Notes: generated by a model not told the origin, from the sequence alone. Counted from the stretch's first letter, positions 1 to 5,293 are shown. The stretch: DNA of 5,293 bases from Bacteroidales bacterium (GCA_017556665.1 JAFYMJ010000263.1:1-5293); one strand, 5' to 3'. Numbers and translations: made by a program.

Positions 1-21
1 AATTCGAAAGCAATTCACAAC
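1..21 (-). repeat. Partial CRISPR direct repeat cut by the window edge
   Basis: These 21 nt match the first 21 nt of the minus-strand repeat at 52-98 at 19 positions. The differences are T instead of C at repeat position 13 and G instead of A at position 17. The first 12 nt, GTTGTGAATTGC, are identical. The remaining 26 or so nt of the repeat should lie just outside the window. Confidence 0.72.
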
Positions 22-51
22 AAAAGGTATAAAGATACGCTGTAAGTACTT
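22..51 (-). other. CRISPR spacer, 30 nt
   Basis: This is the unique sequence between the two repeat copies. On the minus strand it starts AAGTACTTAC and ends ACCTTTT. Its length of 30 nt is typical of type II systems. It shares the 8-mer GTATCTTT with the neighbouring repeat, which may be chance in AT-rich DNA. The source (phage or plasmid) cannot be told from sequence alone. Confidence 0.65.
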
Positions 52-98
52 GTGGTCTGTTATGTCAAAGATACAATAATTTGAAGGCAATTCACAAC
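52..98 (-). repeat. Complete CRISPR direct repeat, last unit on the right side
   Basis: This is a 47-nt unit whose minus-strand 5' end is GTTGTGAATTGCC. The right boundary (98) is fixed by where similarity to the 1-21 copy gives the repeat start. The left boundary (52) is inferred from the 47-nt length I recall for related repeats. It cannot be confirmed here because the corresponding part of the other copy lies outside the window. Compared with the recalled family consensus it has a T-to-C change at repeat position 13. Confidence 0.72.
66..97 (-). promoter_or_regulatory. Promoter-like pair inside the CRISPR repeat
   Basis: On the minus strand the repeat contains TATCTTTG (66-73), a perfect match to the Bacteroidetes -7 consensus TAnnTTTG. 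A TTG (95-97) lies 21 nt upstream, near the usual -33 position. A transcript would start near the repeat's 3' end and read into the spacer at 51-22. This resembles the repeat-embedded promoters known in Neisseria and Campylobacter type II-C arrays. That transcription occurs here is an inference. Confidence 0.5.
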
Positions 99-117
99 AC
101 AACATATCGCTTGGTTG

Positions 118-426
118 CTATTTCAAATACTGAATCTGTACTTTTTTGGTTTTTGATTTTATAATCAGTTTTTTGCCGTTATAGTTTTTAGGATAGATTA
201 CGCATACATCTGCTGAGCATTCCCAAACATCTGCTGTGCCTTGAGATCCAACTTTCTTTAATGTTCCGTTATAGTAGAAAGTAACAGTACCGCTAGTCAT
301 ACTTTTTTTAGGTTTATTGCCTTTGAATTTGGCTGTTCCATGTGACCAGTCTGCGTATGCAACTGTAGGGCATACAACCAATGACAATGTAAACATTGCC
401 AAAATAGCTATAAATAACTTTTTCAT
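118..426 (-). CDS. Small secreted protein of unknown function
   Basis: The product is 102 aa and I do not recognise its family. It has a clear Sec signal peptide: MKKL, a hydrophobic core (residues 4-20), and a likely signal peptidase I site after AYA (residues 23-25). This leaves a mature protein of about 77 aa in the periplasm or outside the cell. The mature part is Lys-rich and basic, with alternating hydrophobic residues suggesting beta strands. Its two cysteines (70 and 75) could form a disulfide. There is no lipobox at the cleavage site. The ATG start is supported by the signal peptide beginning right at it and by a -7/-33 promoter match at 452-482. The stop lies 19 bp from the CRISPR repeat, with the same orientation, and no terminator hairpin is visible between them, so read-through into the array is possible. 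No link to CRISPR function is implied by the protein sequence. Confidence 0.8.
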   Translation of the reverse strand: MKKLFIAILAMFTLSLVVCPTVAYADWSHGTAKFKGNKPKKSMTSGTVTFYYNGTLKKVGSQGTADVWECSADVCVIYPKNYNGKKLIIKSKTKKVQIQYLK

Positions 427-451
427 AATGCGTGATTTTTAACGTTCCTTA

Positions 452-482
452 CAAATTTACAAAAAATTACTTGGTGCAACAA
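452..482 (-). promoter_or_regulatory. Promoter of the 102-aa secreted protein gene
   Basis: The minus strand carries TAAATTTG (452-459), a perfect TAnnTTTG -7 element. A TTG (480-482) sits 20 nt upstream as a -33 element. The predicted transcript starts near 446, giving a leader of about 20 nt before the ATG at 426. No Shine-Dalgarno sequence is seen, as is normal in Bacteroidetes. Confidence 0.55.
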
Positions 483-543
483 CTCTATTTCTGCCTATCT
501 GTTTTAGTATAGTTAGAGTAGACAGAAACAGAAGTTGTAGAAC

Positions 544-551
544 TAATTTTG
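544..551 (+). promoter_or_regulatory. -7 element of the lipocalin gene promoter
   Basis: TAATTTTG matches the Bacteroidetes -7 consensus TAnnTTTG exactly. A transcript from near 558 would have a leader of about 46 nt before the ATG at 604. No convincing -33 TTTG is seen 19-23 nt upstream, which lowers confidence. The stretch just before the ATG is A-rich (AGAAAAAAAAGCA), a common Bacteroidetes translation-start context. Confidence 0.42.
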
Positions 552-603
552 TGCAGGAGAAAACAAATATATTGAGCTGTTTGTTACAGAAGAAAAAAAA
601 GCA

Positions 604-1110
604 ATGAAAAAGGTATTATGTTTTGCAATGGTTGGAATGGTGTTTTTTAGTTGTTGCAGTAAGTTAACAGTAAATAATTCTGTTGTTAAAGATTTTGATG
701 TAAACAGATATTTGGGAGATTGGTATGAGATAGCAAGATTAGATCATTCATTTGAAAGGGGAATTGAGTATGCTAAGGCAAATTATTCCATTAGAGATGA
801 TGGAAAGATTAAAGTCCTAAATTCTGGTATAAAGAAAGGAAAAGAATCGTCGGCAGAGGGAAAAGCAAAATTTACAGATACTCCTGCCCATTTGAGAGTT
901 TCTTTCTTTGGCCCATTCTATGCAGATTATAGGATACTTATGATTGGGCCCAAATACGACTATGCTTTGGTTGGCAGTGGAAGTGACAATTATTTGTGGA
1001 TTCTGTCGCGTACTCCTTATTTGCCTGATAATGTTGTTAGGGAAATATTGCAAAATGCCAAAGAGAGAGGCTACAATACAGATAATCTTATATGGGTAAA
1101 ACAAAAATAG
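604..1110 (+). CDS. blc: Bacterial lipocalin lipoprotein (Blc family)
   Basis: The product is 168 aa, close to the length of E. coli Blc (177 aa). Lipocalins form an eight-stranded beta barrel that binds lipids or other hydrophobic ligands; Blc is an envelope lipoprotein proposed to handle lysophospholipids. Visible family motifs are the first conserved region with GDW at residues 38-40 in YLGDWYEIARLDHSFERG, then YSIRDDGKIKVLN (61-73), SFFGPFY (100-106), and the second and third regions in YDYALVGSGSDNYLWILSRTP (118-138). The C-terminal helix and IWVKQK ending also fit Blc. The signal peptide ends in FFSCC, so lipidation is likely on Cys17; Cys18 would be a poorer lipobox. No acidic surface-export signal follows the cysteine, so it probably faces the periplasm (inference). 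It is divergent from the 102-aa gene and convergent with the peptidase gene. Its TAG stop lies within the terminator stem. Family assignment is firm; the natural ligand is unknown. Confidence 0.93.
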   Translation: MKKVLCFAMVGMVFFSCCSKLTVNNSVVKDFDVNRYLGDWYEIARLDHSFERGIEYAKANYSIRDDGKIKVLNSGIKKGKESSAEGKAKFTDTPAHLRVSFFGPFYADYRILMIGPKYDYALVGSGSDNYLWILSRTPYLPDNVVREILQNAKERGYNTDNLIWVKQK

Positions 1111-1128
1111 GGCACAAGCCCTATTTTT
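1103..1128. terminator. Bidirectional intrinsic terminator between convergent genes
   Basis: A perfect 11-bp stem (1103-1113 with 1118-1128) has a GGGC/GCCC core and a 4-nt ACAA loop. The stem is flanked by A residues on the left and T residues on the right, so each strand gives a hairpin followed by a U run. It serves the lipocalin gene on the plus strand and the peptidase gene on the minus strand. The lipocalin stop codon (1108-1110) is inside the left arm. Confidence 0.88.
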
Positions 1129-1152
1129 TGTTGTTGATTTTTATGTTAGTCT

Positions 1153-2706
1153 CTATCTTCTTTGTTGTTGTGCTTTAACTTTCTCTGGGTAACCAGGAAG
1201 AACGGGGATACGGTCTGTGTCCATAGCTGCATTAAGGGCTAACCAAGCAACAATAACTGCATCTACTTGAAGGTCTGGAAGAGATAATCTCTCATATGTA
1301 TCCATTACTGTGTGGTATGTGCGGTTGTATTCAAGTTCATCCTGAATAAACTGGTAAGCAGGAAGACCATATCTTGTAAATGACTGGTGGTCTGTTCCAC
1401 CTGTCTTTCTTAGAGTTAGAGTAGTAAAGCCTAAAGACTCAACAGGTTTCATCCATGTAGAGAAGAATGGTAGGGCCATATCATTCTCTTCCAGATATAT
1501 TCCGCGGAAACGGCCAGAGCCATTGTCCATATTCAAATAAAGGGCAAATTTCTCATAGCCTGGCAATACTTTACCTTTTTTTGTGTTGTAAAGGTAACTC
1601 TCTACATATCCTCTGGAGCCATAAAGACCTTGTTCTTCTCCACCCCAAAGGGCAATTCTAATTGTACGTTTTGGTTGGACTCCTAAAGCTTTGATTATAC
1701 GCATAGCTTCCATCATTACAATGCAGCCAGAAGCATTGTCGGCAGCTCCTGTACCACCATGCCAAGAATCAAGGTGAGCACCAAGAAGTATAACCTCATC
1801 TTTAAGGTTTGGATCTGAACCAGGGATTTCTGCTATTACATTGTTGATTTTCTGGTTGTCGGTGAAAATGTTCTTTATGTTCATCTCCATCTCAACTTTG
1901 GTCCCTTTAGAAATCATTCTTACCATACGGCCATGGTCCTCAATAGGAAGTATAACCTCTGGAGTTGGCTCCGGGTCTCCAACTTTATAGCTTACGCCTC
2001 TTGAACTTGGGACATTGAATGTGCCGCCTCCGCTTACAATAGCAAGTACATTTTCTGATTTGATGAACTCATTTATTGCCCTTTGAAGTTCCATTGCTGC
2101 ACGCCAGCTGCCCATATCAGATGTTCTGCGTCTGATAGCTCTTGGTCTGCTGACCTTTGCAATCTCTTCAAGCTCCTCTTCTGTGTAGCGGCTTGCAAGT
2201 GGGGTAAATTTGATGTCATATGTTTGAGTGGCTGGCATAAGTACAATCTTGCCACTCAATTTTCCTTTGTATTTTTCTATATCCTCTTTAGATTTTATAT
2301 CAAGTACAATACACTCGCCTTTTACATGTCCGTTTGTGCTTCCACTCCATGCTTTAGGATTTGCAGCAAAACTACAGTAGTAAGGTGCTGTCATTGCTAC
2401 ATAGTTCATCTGATTGTCCCAACCACCTTTAGTAAAGTTGTATGCAAACTCTGTCCTTACATTCTCAAATCCCATCTCTTTAAGTTTCTCTACAACCATT
2501 TGCTCAGATCTTAGTTTCAGCTGTGAGGCAGCAAGACGTGGACCTAAATCATCAGTCATAAATTGTGCAATCTCTTCTATTTTTGAGTTGGAGAATCCTT
2601 CTGATTTTACTTTGTATGCAGTTTCATCCGACAAGCGGTTTTGTGCAATGCCCCAGGTGCCAAACAATAAAAATGAGGCAGCAAACAATAATGTAATTTT
2701 TTTCAT
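1153..2706 (-). CDS. Secreted M28 family zinc metallopeptidase
   Basis: The product is 517 aa. It resembles M28 peptidases of the plasma glutamate carboxypeptidase type, which remove residues from small peptides using two zinc ions. A signal peptide covers residues 1-21 (cleavage probably after GIA), so the enzyme acts outside the cytoplasm. An N-terminal helical part (about 25-90) is followed by a PA-like domain (about 125-275), then the catalytic domain (about 280-500). Likely zinc ligands and catalytic residues are His311 in GAHLDSW, Asp323 in AADNASG, Glu357 (general base) and Glu358 in WGGEEQG, Asp394 in NMDNGSG, and His465 in RTYHTVMD. The GGTDHQSF loop (436-443) also fits the family. 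All expected metal residues are present, so the enzyme should be active. The Arg-rich stretch RPRAIRRRTSD (187-197) in the PA region looks unusual. Exact substrate preference (dipeptidase, aminopeptidase or carboxypeptidase) cannot be read from sequence. The gene stands alone between a convergent terminator and a divergent promoter region. Confidence 0.93.
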   Translation of the reverse strand: MKKITLLFAASFLLFGTWGIAQNRLSDETAYKVKSEGFSNSKIEEIAQFMTDDLGPRLAASQLKLRSEQMVVEKLKEMGFENVRTEFAYNFTKGGWDNQMNYVAMTAPYYCSFAANPKAWSGSTNGHVKGECIVLDIKSKEDIEKYKGKLSGKIVLMPATQTYDIKFTPLASRYTEEELEEIAKVSRPRAIRRRTSDMGSWRAAMELQRAINEFIKSENVLAIVSGGGTFNVPSSRGVSYKVGDPEPTPEVILPIEDHGRMVRMISKGTKVEMEMNIKNIFTDNQKINNVIAEIPGSDPNLKDEVILLGAHLDSWHGGTGAADNASGCIVMMEAMRIIKALGVQPKRTIRIALWGGEEQGLYGSRGYVESYLYNTKKGKVLPGYEKFALYLNMDNGSGRFRGIYLEENDMALPFFSTWMKPVESLGFTTLTLRKTGGTDHQSFTRYGLPAYQFIQDELEYNRTYHTVMDTYERLSLPDLQVDAVIVAWLALNAAMDTDRIPVLPGYPEKVKAQQQRR

Positions 2707-2744
2707 AATTCAACAATAAAAGTTATCACTATGTGTATTGGGAA

Positions 2745-2752
2745 TAAAGATA
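2745..2752 (-). promoter_or_regulatory. Possible -7 element of the peptidase gene
   Basis: The minus strand reads TATCTTTA, one base short of TAnnTTTG (final G is A). It would give a leader of about 33 nt. No -33 TTG is found at the expected distance, so this is a weak candidate, listed because no better match lies in the 122-bp divergent gap. Confidence 0.28.
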
Positions 2753-2795
2753 TAAATTTTTATTTATTCTTGTTTTTTTACCTCTATAAATTCAC

Positions 2796-2803
2796 TAAAT
2801 TTG
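2796..2803 (+). promoter_or_regulatory. -7 element for the DUF4290-ftsK transcription unit
   Basis: TAAATTTG is a perfect TAnnTTTG match. A TTG at 2770-2772 lies 23 nt upstream, a little far for a -33 element. The predicted transcript start is near 2810, about 19 nt before the ATG at 2829. A start there would place the alternative upstream TTG codon (2808) outside the message, which helps decide the start of the next gene. Confidence 0.48.
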
Positions 2804-2828
2804 CTATTTGGTAATAAGACATAATATT

Positions 2829-3473
2829 ATGGAGTTAGAGTACAATACACAGAGGGAAGAGCTTAAAATGCCGGAATACGGAAGACATGTGCAAAAAATG
2901 ATTGAGTATGTTGCAAGTATTCCCAACAAGGAGAAGAGAAATGAGCAGATACAAGCTGTTGTGGCAGTAATGGGAACATTAAATCCACAGCTTAGAGATA
3001 TAAATGATTTCAAGCACAAATTATGGGATCATGTGCAGATTATATCTGATTTTAAGATAGATATAGATTCTCCATATCCTACACCCACCAGAGAGAGCTT
3101 GTCAACAAAGCCTAATCCAATTCCATTGCATAATGAACCAATCAAGGCAACTCATTATGGAAGGAACATTCAGAATATGATTGAAGTAATAGCATCAAGA
3201 GAGGATGATGAGGTTAAAACTTATATGATCCAGACTCTGGCTCATTATATGAAGCAGCAGTATATAATATGGAACAAGGATTCAGTATCTGATGAAACTA
3301 TTTTTAGAGATATAGAAAAATTGTCGGATGGAAGAATTGTAATTCCAGAAGATATGCAGATAGTTTCTTCTAATCCCGATGGACAGAATCACCAGAGAAA
3401 GAATGGCCCTAAGAAAAATATGTTAAGGGGTAAGGACAACAAGATGAACAATAACAAGAAACGCAAAAAATAG
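2829..3473 (+). CDS. DUF4290-like protein with internal duplication
   Basis: The product is 214 aa, predicted cytoplasmic, with no signal peptide or membrane segment. The N terminus (MELEYNTQREELKMPEYGRH) matches what I recall of the Bacteroidetes-restricted DUF4290 family, whose function is unknown. Two related segments are visible: residues 17-48 (YGRHVQKMIEYVAS onward) and 110-141 (YGRNIQNMIEVIAS onward). They share YGR, Q, MIE and AS at matching positions, which indicates an ancient duplication of a helical unit. A Pro-rich linker (82-104) joins them. The C-terminal tail (about 183-214) is very basic and low in complexity, ending NNNKKRKK, which suggests nucleic-acid or ribosome contact (inference only). 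I chose ATG 2829 over the in-frame TTG at 2808 because the family N terminus starts there and the promoter lies just upstream. Only 2 bp separate its stop from the ftsK start, so the two are probably cotranscribed and translationally coupled. Confidence 0.85.
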   Translation: MELEYNTQREELKMPEYGRHVQKMIEYVASIPNKEKRNEQIQAVVAVMGTLNPQLRDINDFKHKLWDHVQIISDFKIDIDSPYPTPTRESLSTKPNPIPLHNEPIKATHYGRNIQNMIEVIASREDDEVKTYMIQTLAHYMKQQYIIWNKDSVSDETIFRDIEKLSDGRIVIPEDMQIVSSNPDGQNHQRKNGPKKNMLRGKDNKMNNNKKRKK

Positions 3474-3475
3474 CT

Positions 3476-5293
3476 ATGGCAAAAAAGATAAAATCTGTAA
3501 AAGGGGGAAAGCGGAAAACTTTAGCTGTAAAACAGGATGATGGCAATCCAAAGAAACTTGATATAGCCATCTTGCTTACAGGCCTTGTTTCGCTGGTTTT
3601 TGCCATATATACATTGTTCTCGCTAATTTCCTATACAGTCAATTGGGCGCAGGACCAGTCTGTTGTTGCCAGTTCAGATTTGTACAATATGAATGTTGAG
3701 GCTCAGACTCAAGGGGGAAGAATGGGACTGGTATGGGCCAATTTCTTAATATCAAAATTGTTTGGTCTGGGGGCATTTATAATTCCAATATTCTTTATAG
3801 GAGTAGCGCTTGTAGCTTTAAAGATTAAGAAAATAAACATTCTAAGAATGTTCATCTTGTCTTTGTTGGGTTGTATTCTGGTTTCCCTTATATCGTCTTA
3901 CATACTTTCATTCACAAAAGTTGACGATTGGTTTGGAACAGGTGCTGGTGGCTCTTATGGATATTATATGAACCAATGGCTGCTTAATATGGTTGGTGGT
4001 TTGGGTACAGGCTGTATTTTGTTTATCCTTGCCGTGGTGTGGTGCATTTGTGTGAACTCAAAGTTTGTAATTTGGTTCAATTCATTGTTTGAGAAATCGT
4101 CGGCCGACAAAGAGGAAAAAGATATGGAACCTGTTGTTGCTGTTGCGTGTGAGGCTGAGCAGGATGAGGTTGCAGAAGATGAGGAAGAAGAGGAGTTGGA
4201 TGGTGCCGAGCAAGAGGAACAAGGTGCGGAAACCGAGACTGTGGAGCCTTTTGATCTGGGTAATCTGGATATTGCAACCCAGGAGTTTGAGGTTACATTA
4301 GATGAGGAGAAGGAGACTGAACTTGAGGTGCTTTCTGTACCAGATGCTCCTGTGTCACAGGATGATATAAAGGATGATACAGTAATGGTTGAGCCAGAAA
4401 AACAAAAGGAGAGTACAGAGGAAGATTTCTTAAGTGAATTAACAGAAGAACAGCTTAGTACTTTGTTTGACCCAAGATTGGATTTGTCATCTTATGTAGC
4501 ACCACCTTTGACACTTCTTGAAGATTATAAAGACAAGTGGTATGAGGTATCTCCAGAAGAGCTTAACAAGAATAACAGACAGATTGTAAGGACATTGGCC
4601 AACTATAAGATTGGGGTTGACAAGATATCTGCAAGGATTGGTCCTACTGTAACATTGTATGAGATTGTTCCAGCTCCAGGAGTGAGAGTTTCACAAATAA
4701 AGAGACTGGAGGAGGATATACAGCTCTCTTTGGCTGCTAAAGGTGTGAGGGTTGTAACTTTGGTTGGTACAAATGCAATTGGTATTGAGGTTGCAAATGA
4801 AAAGCCAAGTACGGTGTCTATGCTCTCTGTTCTTGATGATGCCAAATTCAGGGAAAACAAATACGATTTGCCTATTGCATTGGGTAAGACAATTACAAAT
4901 GAGGTAATGCATTTTGATTTGGCTAAAATGCCTCACTTGTTGGTTGCAGGTGCTACAGGACAGGGTAAGTCAGTTGGTCTGAATGCAATTTTGGCATCGT
5001 TGCTATATTACAAACACCCTTCTGAACTTAAATTGGTTCTTGTAGATCCAAAGAAGGTTGAGTTGTCTTTATACTCTGCTTTGGAGAAGCATTTCCTTGC
5101 AAAGTTGCCAGATGCAGATGAGGCTGTAATTACAGATACAAAGAAAGTTGAGCATACCCTTAAATCTCTTTGTATAGAGATGGACAGCCGTTACGATCTG
5201 TTAAAGATGGCTTCTGTAAGAAATATTAAGGAGTATAATGAGAAATTCCTGCAAAGGAGATTGAATCCTAATAAGGGACACAGATATTTGCCA
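3476..5293 (+). CDS. ftsK: DNA translocase FtsK, 3' end outside window
   Basis: The first 606 codons are open to the window edge with no stop. FtsK is a septum-anchored hexameric ATPase that pumps DNA during division and helps resolve chromosome dimers with XerC/XerD. After a basic N terminus (1-28) come about four membrane segments (roughly 29-53, 93-115, 122-145, 172-193). A linker (about 205-330) is strikingly Glu/Asp-rich. The motor domain follows: the alpha part with VRTLANYKIGVDKISARIGPTV (371-392) and YEIVPAPGVRVSQIKRLEEDI (395-415), then the beta part with IALGKTI (467-473) and the Walker A motif GATGQGKS (492-499). The motif VLVDPKKVEL follows around Asp524. The window ends at HRYLP, just where the Walker B strand would begin; Walker B and the DNA-reading gamma domain should lie beyond. 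The ATG is 2 bp after the preceding stop, with no other plausible start before residue 72. Identity as FtsK rather than a plasmid or SpoIIIE-type relative is supported by the multi-pass N terminus. Confidence 0.96.
   Translation, partial: MAKKIKSVKGGKRKTLAVKQDDGNPKKLDIAILLTGLVSLVFAIYTLFSLISYTVNWAQDQSVVASSDLYNMNVEAQTQGGRMGLVWANFLISKLFGLGAFIIPIFFIGVALVALKIKKINILRMFILSLLGCILVSLISSYILSFTKVDDWFGTGAGGSYGYYMNQWLLNMVGGLGTGCILFILAVVWCICVNSKFVIWFNSLFEKSSADKEEKDMEPVVAVACEAEQDEVAEDEEEEELDGAEQEEQGAETETVEPFDLGNLDIATQEFEVTLDEEKETELEVLSVPDAPVSQDDIKDDTVMVEPEKQKESTEEDFLSELTEEQLSTLFDPRLDLSSYVAPPLTLLEDYKDKWYEVSPEELNKNNRQIVRTLANYKIGVDKISARIGPTVTLYEIVPAPGVRVSQIKRLEEDIQLSLAAKGVRVVTLVGTNAIGIEVANEKPSTVSMLSVLDDAKFRENKYDLPIALGKTITNEVMHFDLAKMPHLLVAGATGQGKSVGLNAILASLLYYKHPSELKLVLVDPKKVELSLYSALEKHFLAKLPDADEAVITDTKKVEHTLKSLCIEMDSRYDLLKMASVRNIKEYNEKFLQRRLNPNKGHRYLP

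Larger units (their letters stand above)
1..98 (-). CRISPR. Edge of a CRISPR array, type II-C-like (47-nt repeat, 30-nt spacer)
   Basis: Two direct-repeat copies are visible, one cut by the window start (1-21) and one complete (52-98), separated by a 30-nt unique spacer (22-51). The copies end at 21 and 98, a period of 77, which equals 47 plus 30. Read on the minus strand each begins GTTGTGAATTGC and continues with TTC and AATT. The full copy then has GTATCTTTG. From memory, Bacteroidetes type II-C (Cas9) repeats are 47 nt, begin GTTGTG.TTGC and contain AGTATCTTTGA, with spacers near 30 nt, so both sequence and geometry agree. The two copies differ at two of 21 shared positions, as often seen at a worn array end. 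The array should continue left of the window. No cas gene or tracrRNA is present here. With under two repeats visible, the call rests on the recalled family resemblance. Confidence 0.77.

Noticed and set aside
1..98. Reading the repeated block as an insertion-sequence end or simple tandem repeat
   Set aside because: There is no transposase or inverted ends, and the intervening 30 nt is unique. The 77-bp period and sequence fit a CRISPR array better.
817..1104. 95-aa open frame on the minus strand inside the lipocalin gene
   Set aside because: It lies wholly within a well-supported gene on the other strand and its translation shows no family features.
1161..1176. GTTGTGCTTT-like sequence resembling the CRISPR repeat start, considered as a tracrRNA anti-repeat
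   Set aside because: Only about six bases match (GTTGTG) and they encode the Gln-rich tail of the peptidase; no extended complementarity to the repeat is present.
2073..2255. 60-aa minus-strand open frame in another frame of the peptidase gene
   Set aside because: It is fully nested in the peptidase gene, with no start context or recognisable motif.
2083..2719. Plus-strand open frames (2083-2514 and 2414-2719) opposite the M28 peptidase
   Set aside because: They overlap each other and lie across the peptidase coding region, whose motifs are clear. They have Cys-rich or mixed composition typical of antisense shadows.
2808..2828. Upstream TTG start that would add seven residues to the DUF4290-like protein
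   Set aside because: The TTG lies at or before the predicted transcript start, and the family N terminus begins at the ATG at 2829.
4077..4301. Pro/His-rich minus-strand and Arg-rich plus-strand open frames in the ftsK linker region
   Set aside because: Their odd composition comes from reading the Glu/Asp-rich linker codons (GAG, GAA, GAT) in other frames.
4603..4936. Minus-strand open frames opposite the ftsK motor domain
   Set aside because: The plus strand encodes conserved FtsK motifs throughout this stretch; the antisense frames show nothing recognisable.

Overview
The window looks like AT-rich chromosomal DNA from a member of the Bacteroidota, most likely Bacteroidales. This is inferred from three things: several perfect matches to the Bacteroidetes sigma-ABfr -7 promoter element (TAnnTTTG) upstream of genes, start codons preceded by A/T-rich DNA rather than Shine-Dalgarno sequences, and a gene that appears to belong to the Bacteroidetes-restricted DUF4290 family. 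Species cannot be named from the sequence.

Left edge (1-98): two copies of a CRISPR-type direct repeat, the first cut by the window edge. Their right ends are exactly 77 bp apart, which fits a 47-nt repeat plus a 30-nt spacer. This is the geometry and sequence style I recall for Bacteroidetes type II-C (Cas9) arrays. Read on the minus strand, the repeat starts GTTGTG and carries a perfect -7 promoter element, so each repeat may start its own transcript. No cas gene or tracrRNA is visible; they would have to lie off the left side.

Middle (118-2706): an unrecognised 102-aa secreted protein (minus strand) sits 19 bp from the array. Divergent from it is a Blc-type lipocalin lipoprotein (plus). 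Convergent with the lipocalin is a large secreted M28 zinc peptidase (minus). A strong bidirectional hairpin terminator separates these last two and includes the lipocalin stop codon.

Right (2829-5293): a DUF4290-like protein with an internal duplication is followed after only 2 bp by the DNA translocase gene ftsK. ftsK runs off the window just before its Walker B motif. These two look like one transcription unit driven by a promoter at about 2796.

The lipocalin, the peptidase and the small secreted protein are envelope or periplasmic proteins with separate promoters and no evident shared pathway. The most unusual content is the CRISPR array edge and its built-in promoter. The remainder looks like ordinary core or semi-core genome.
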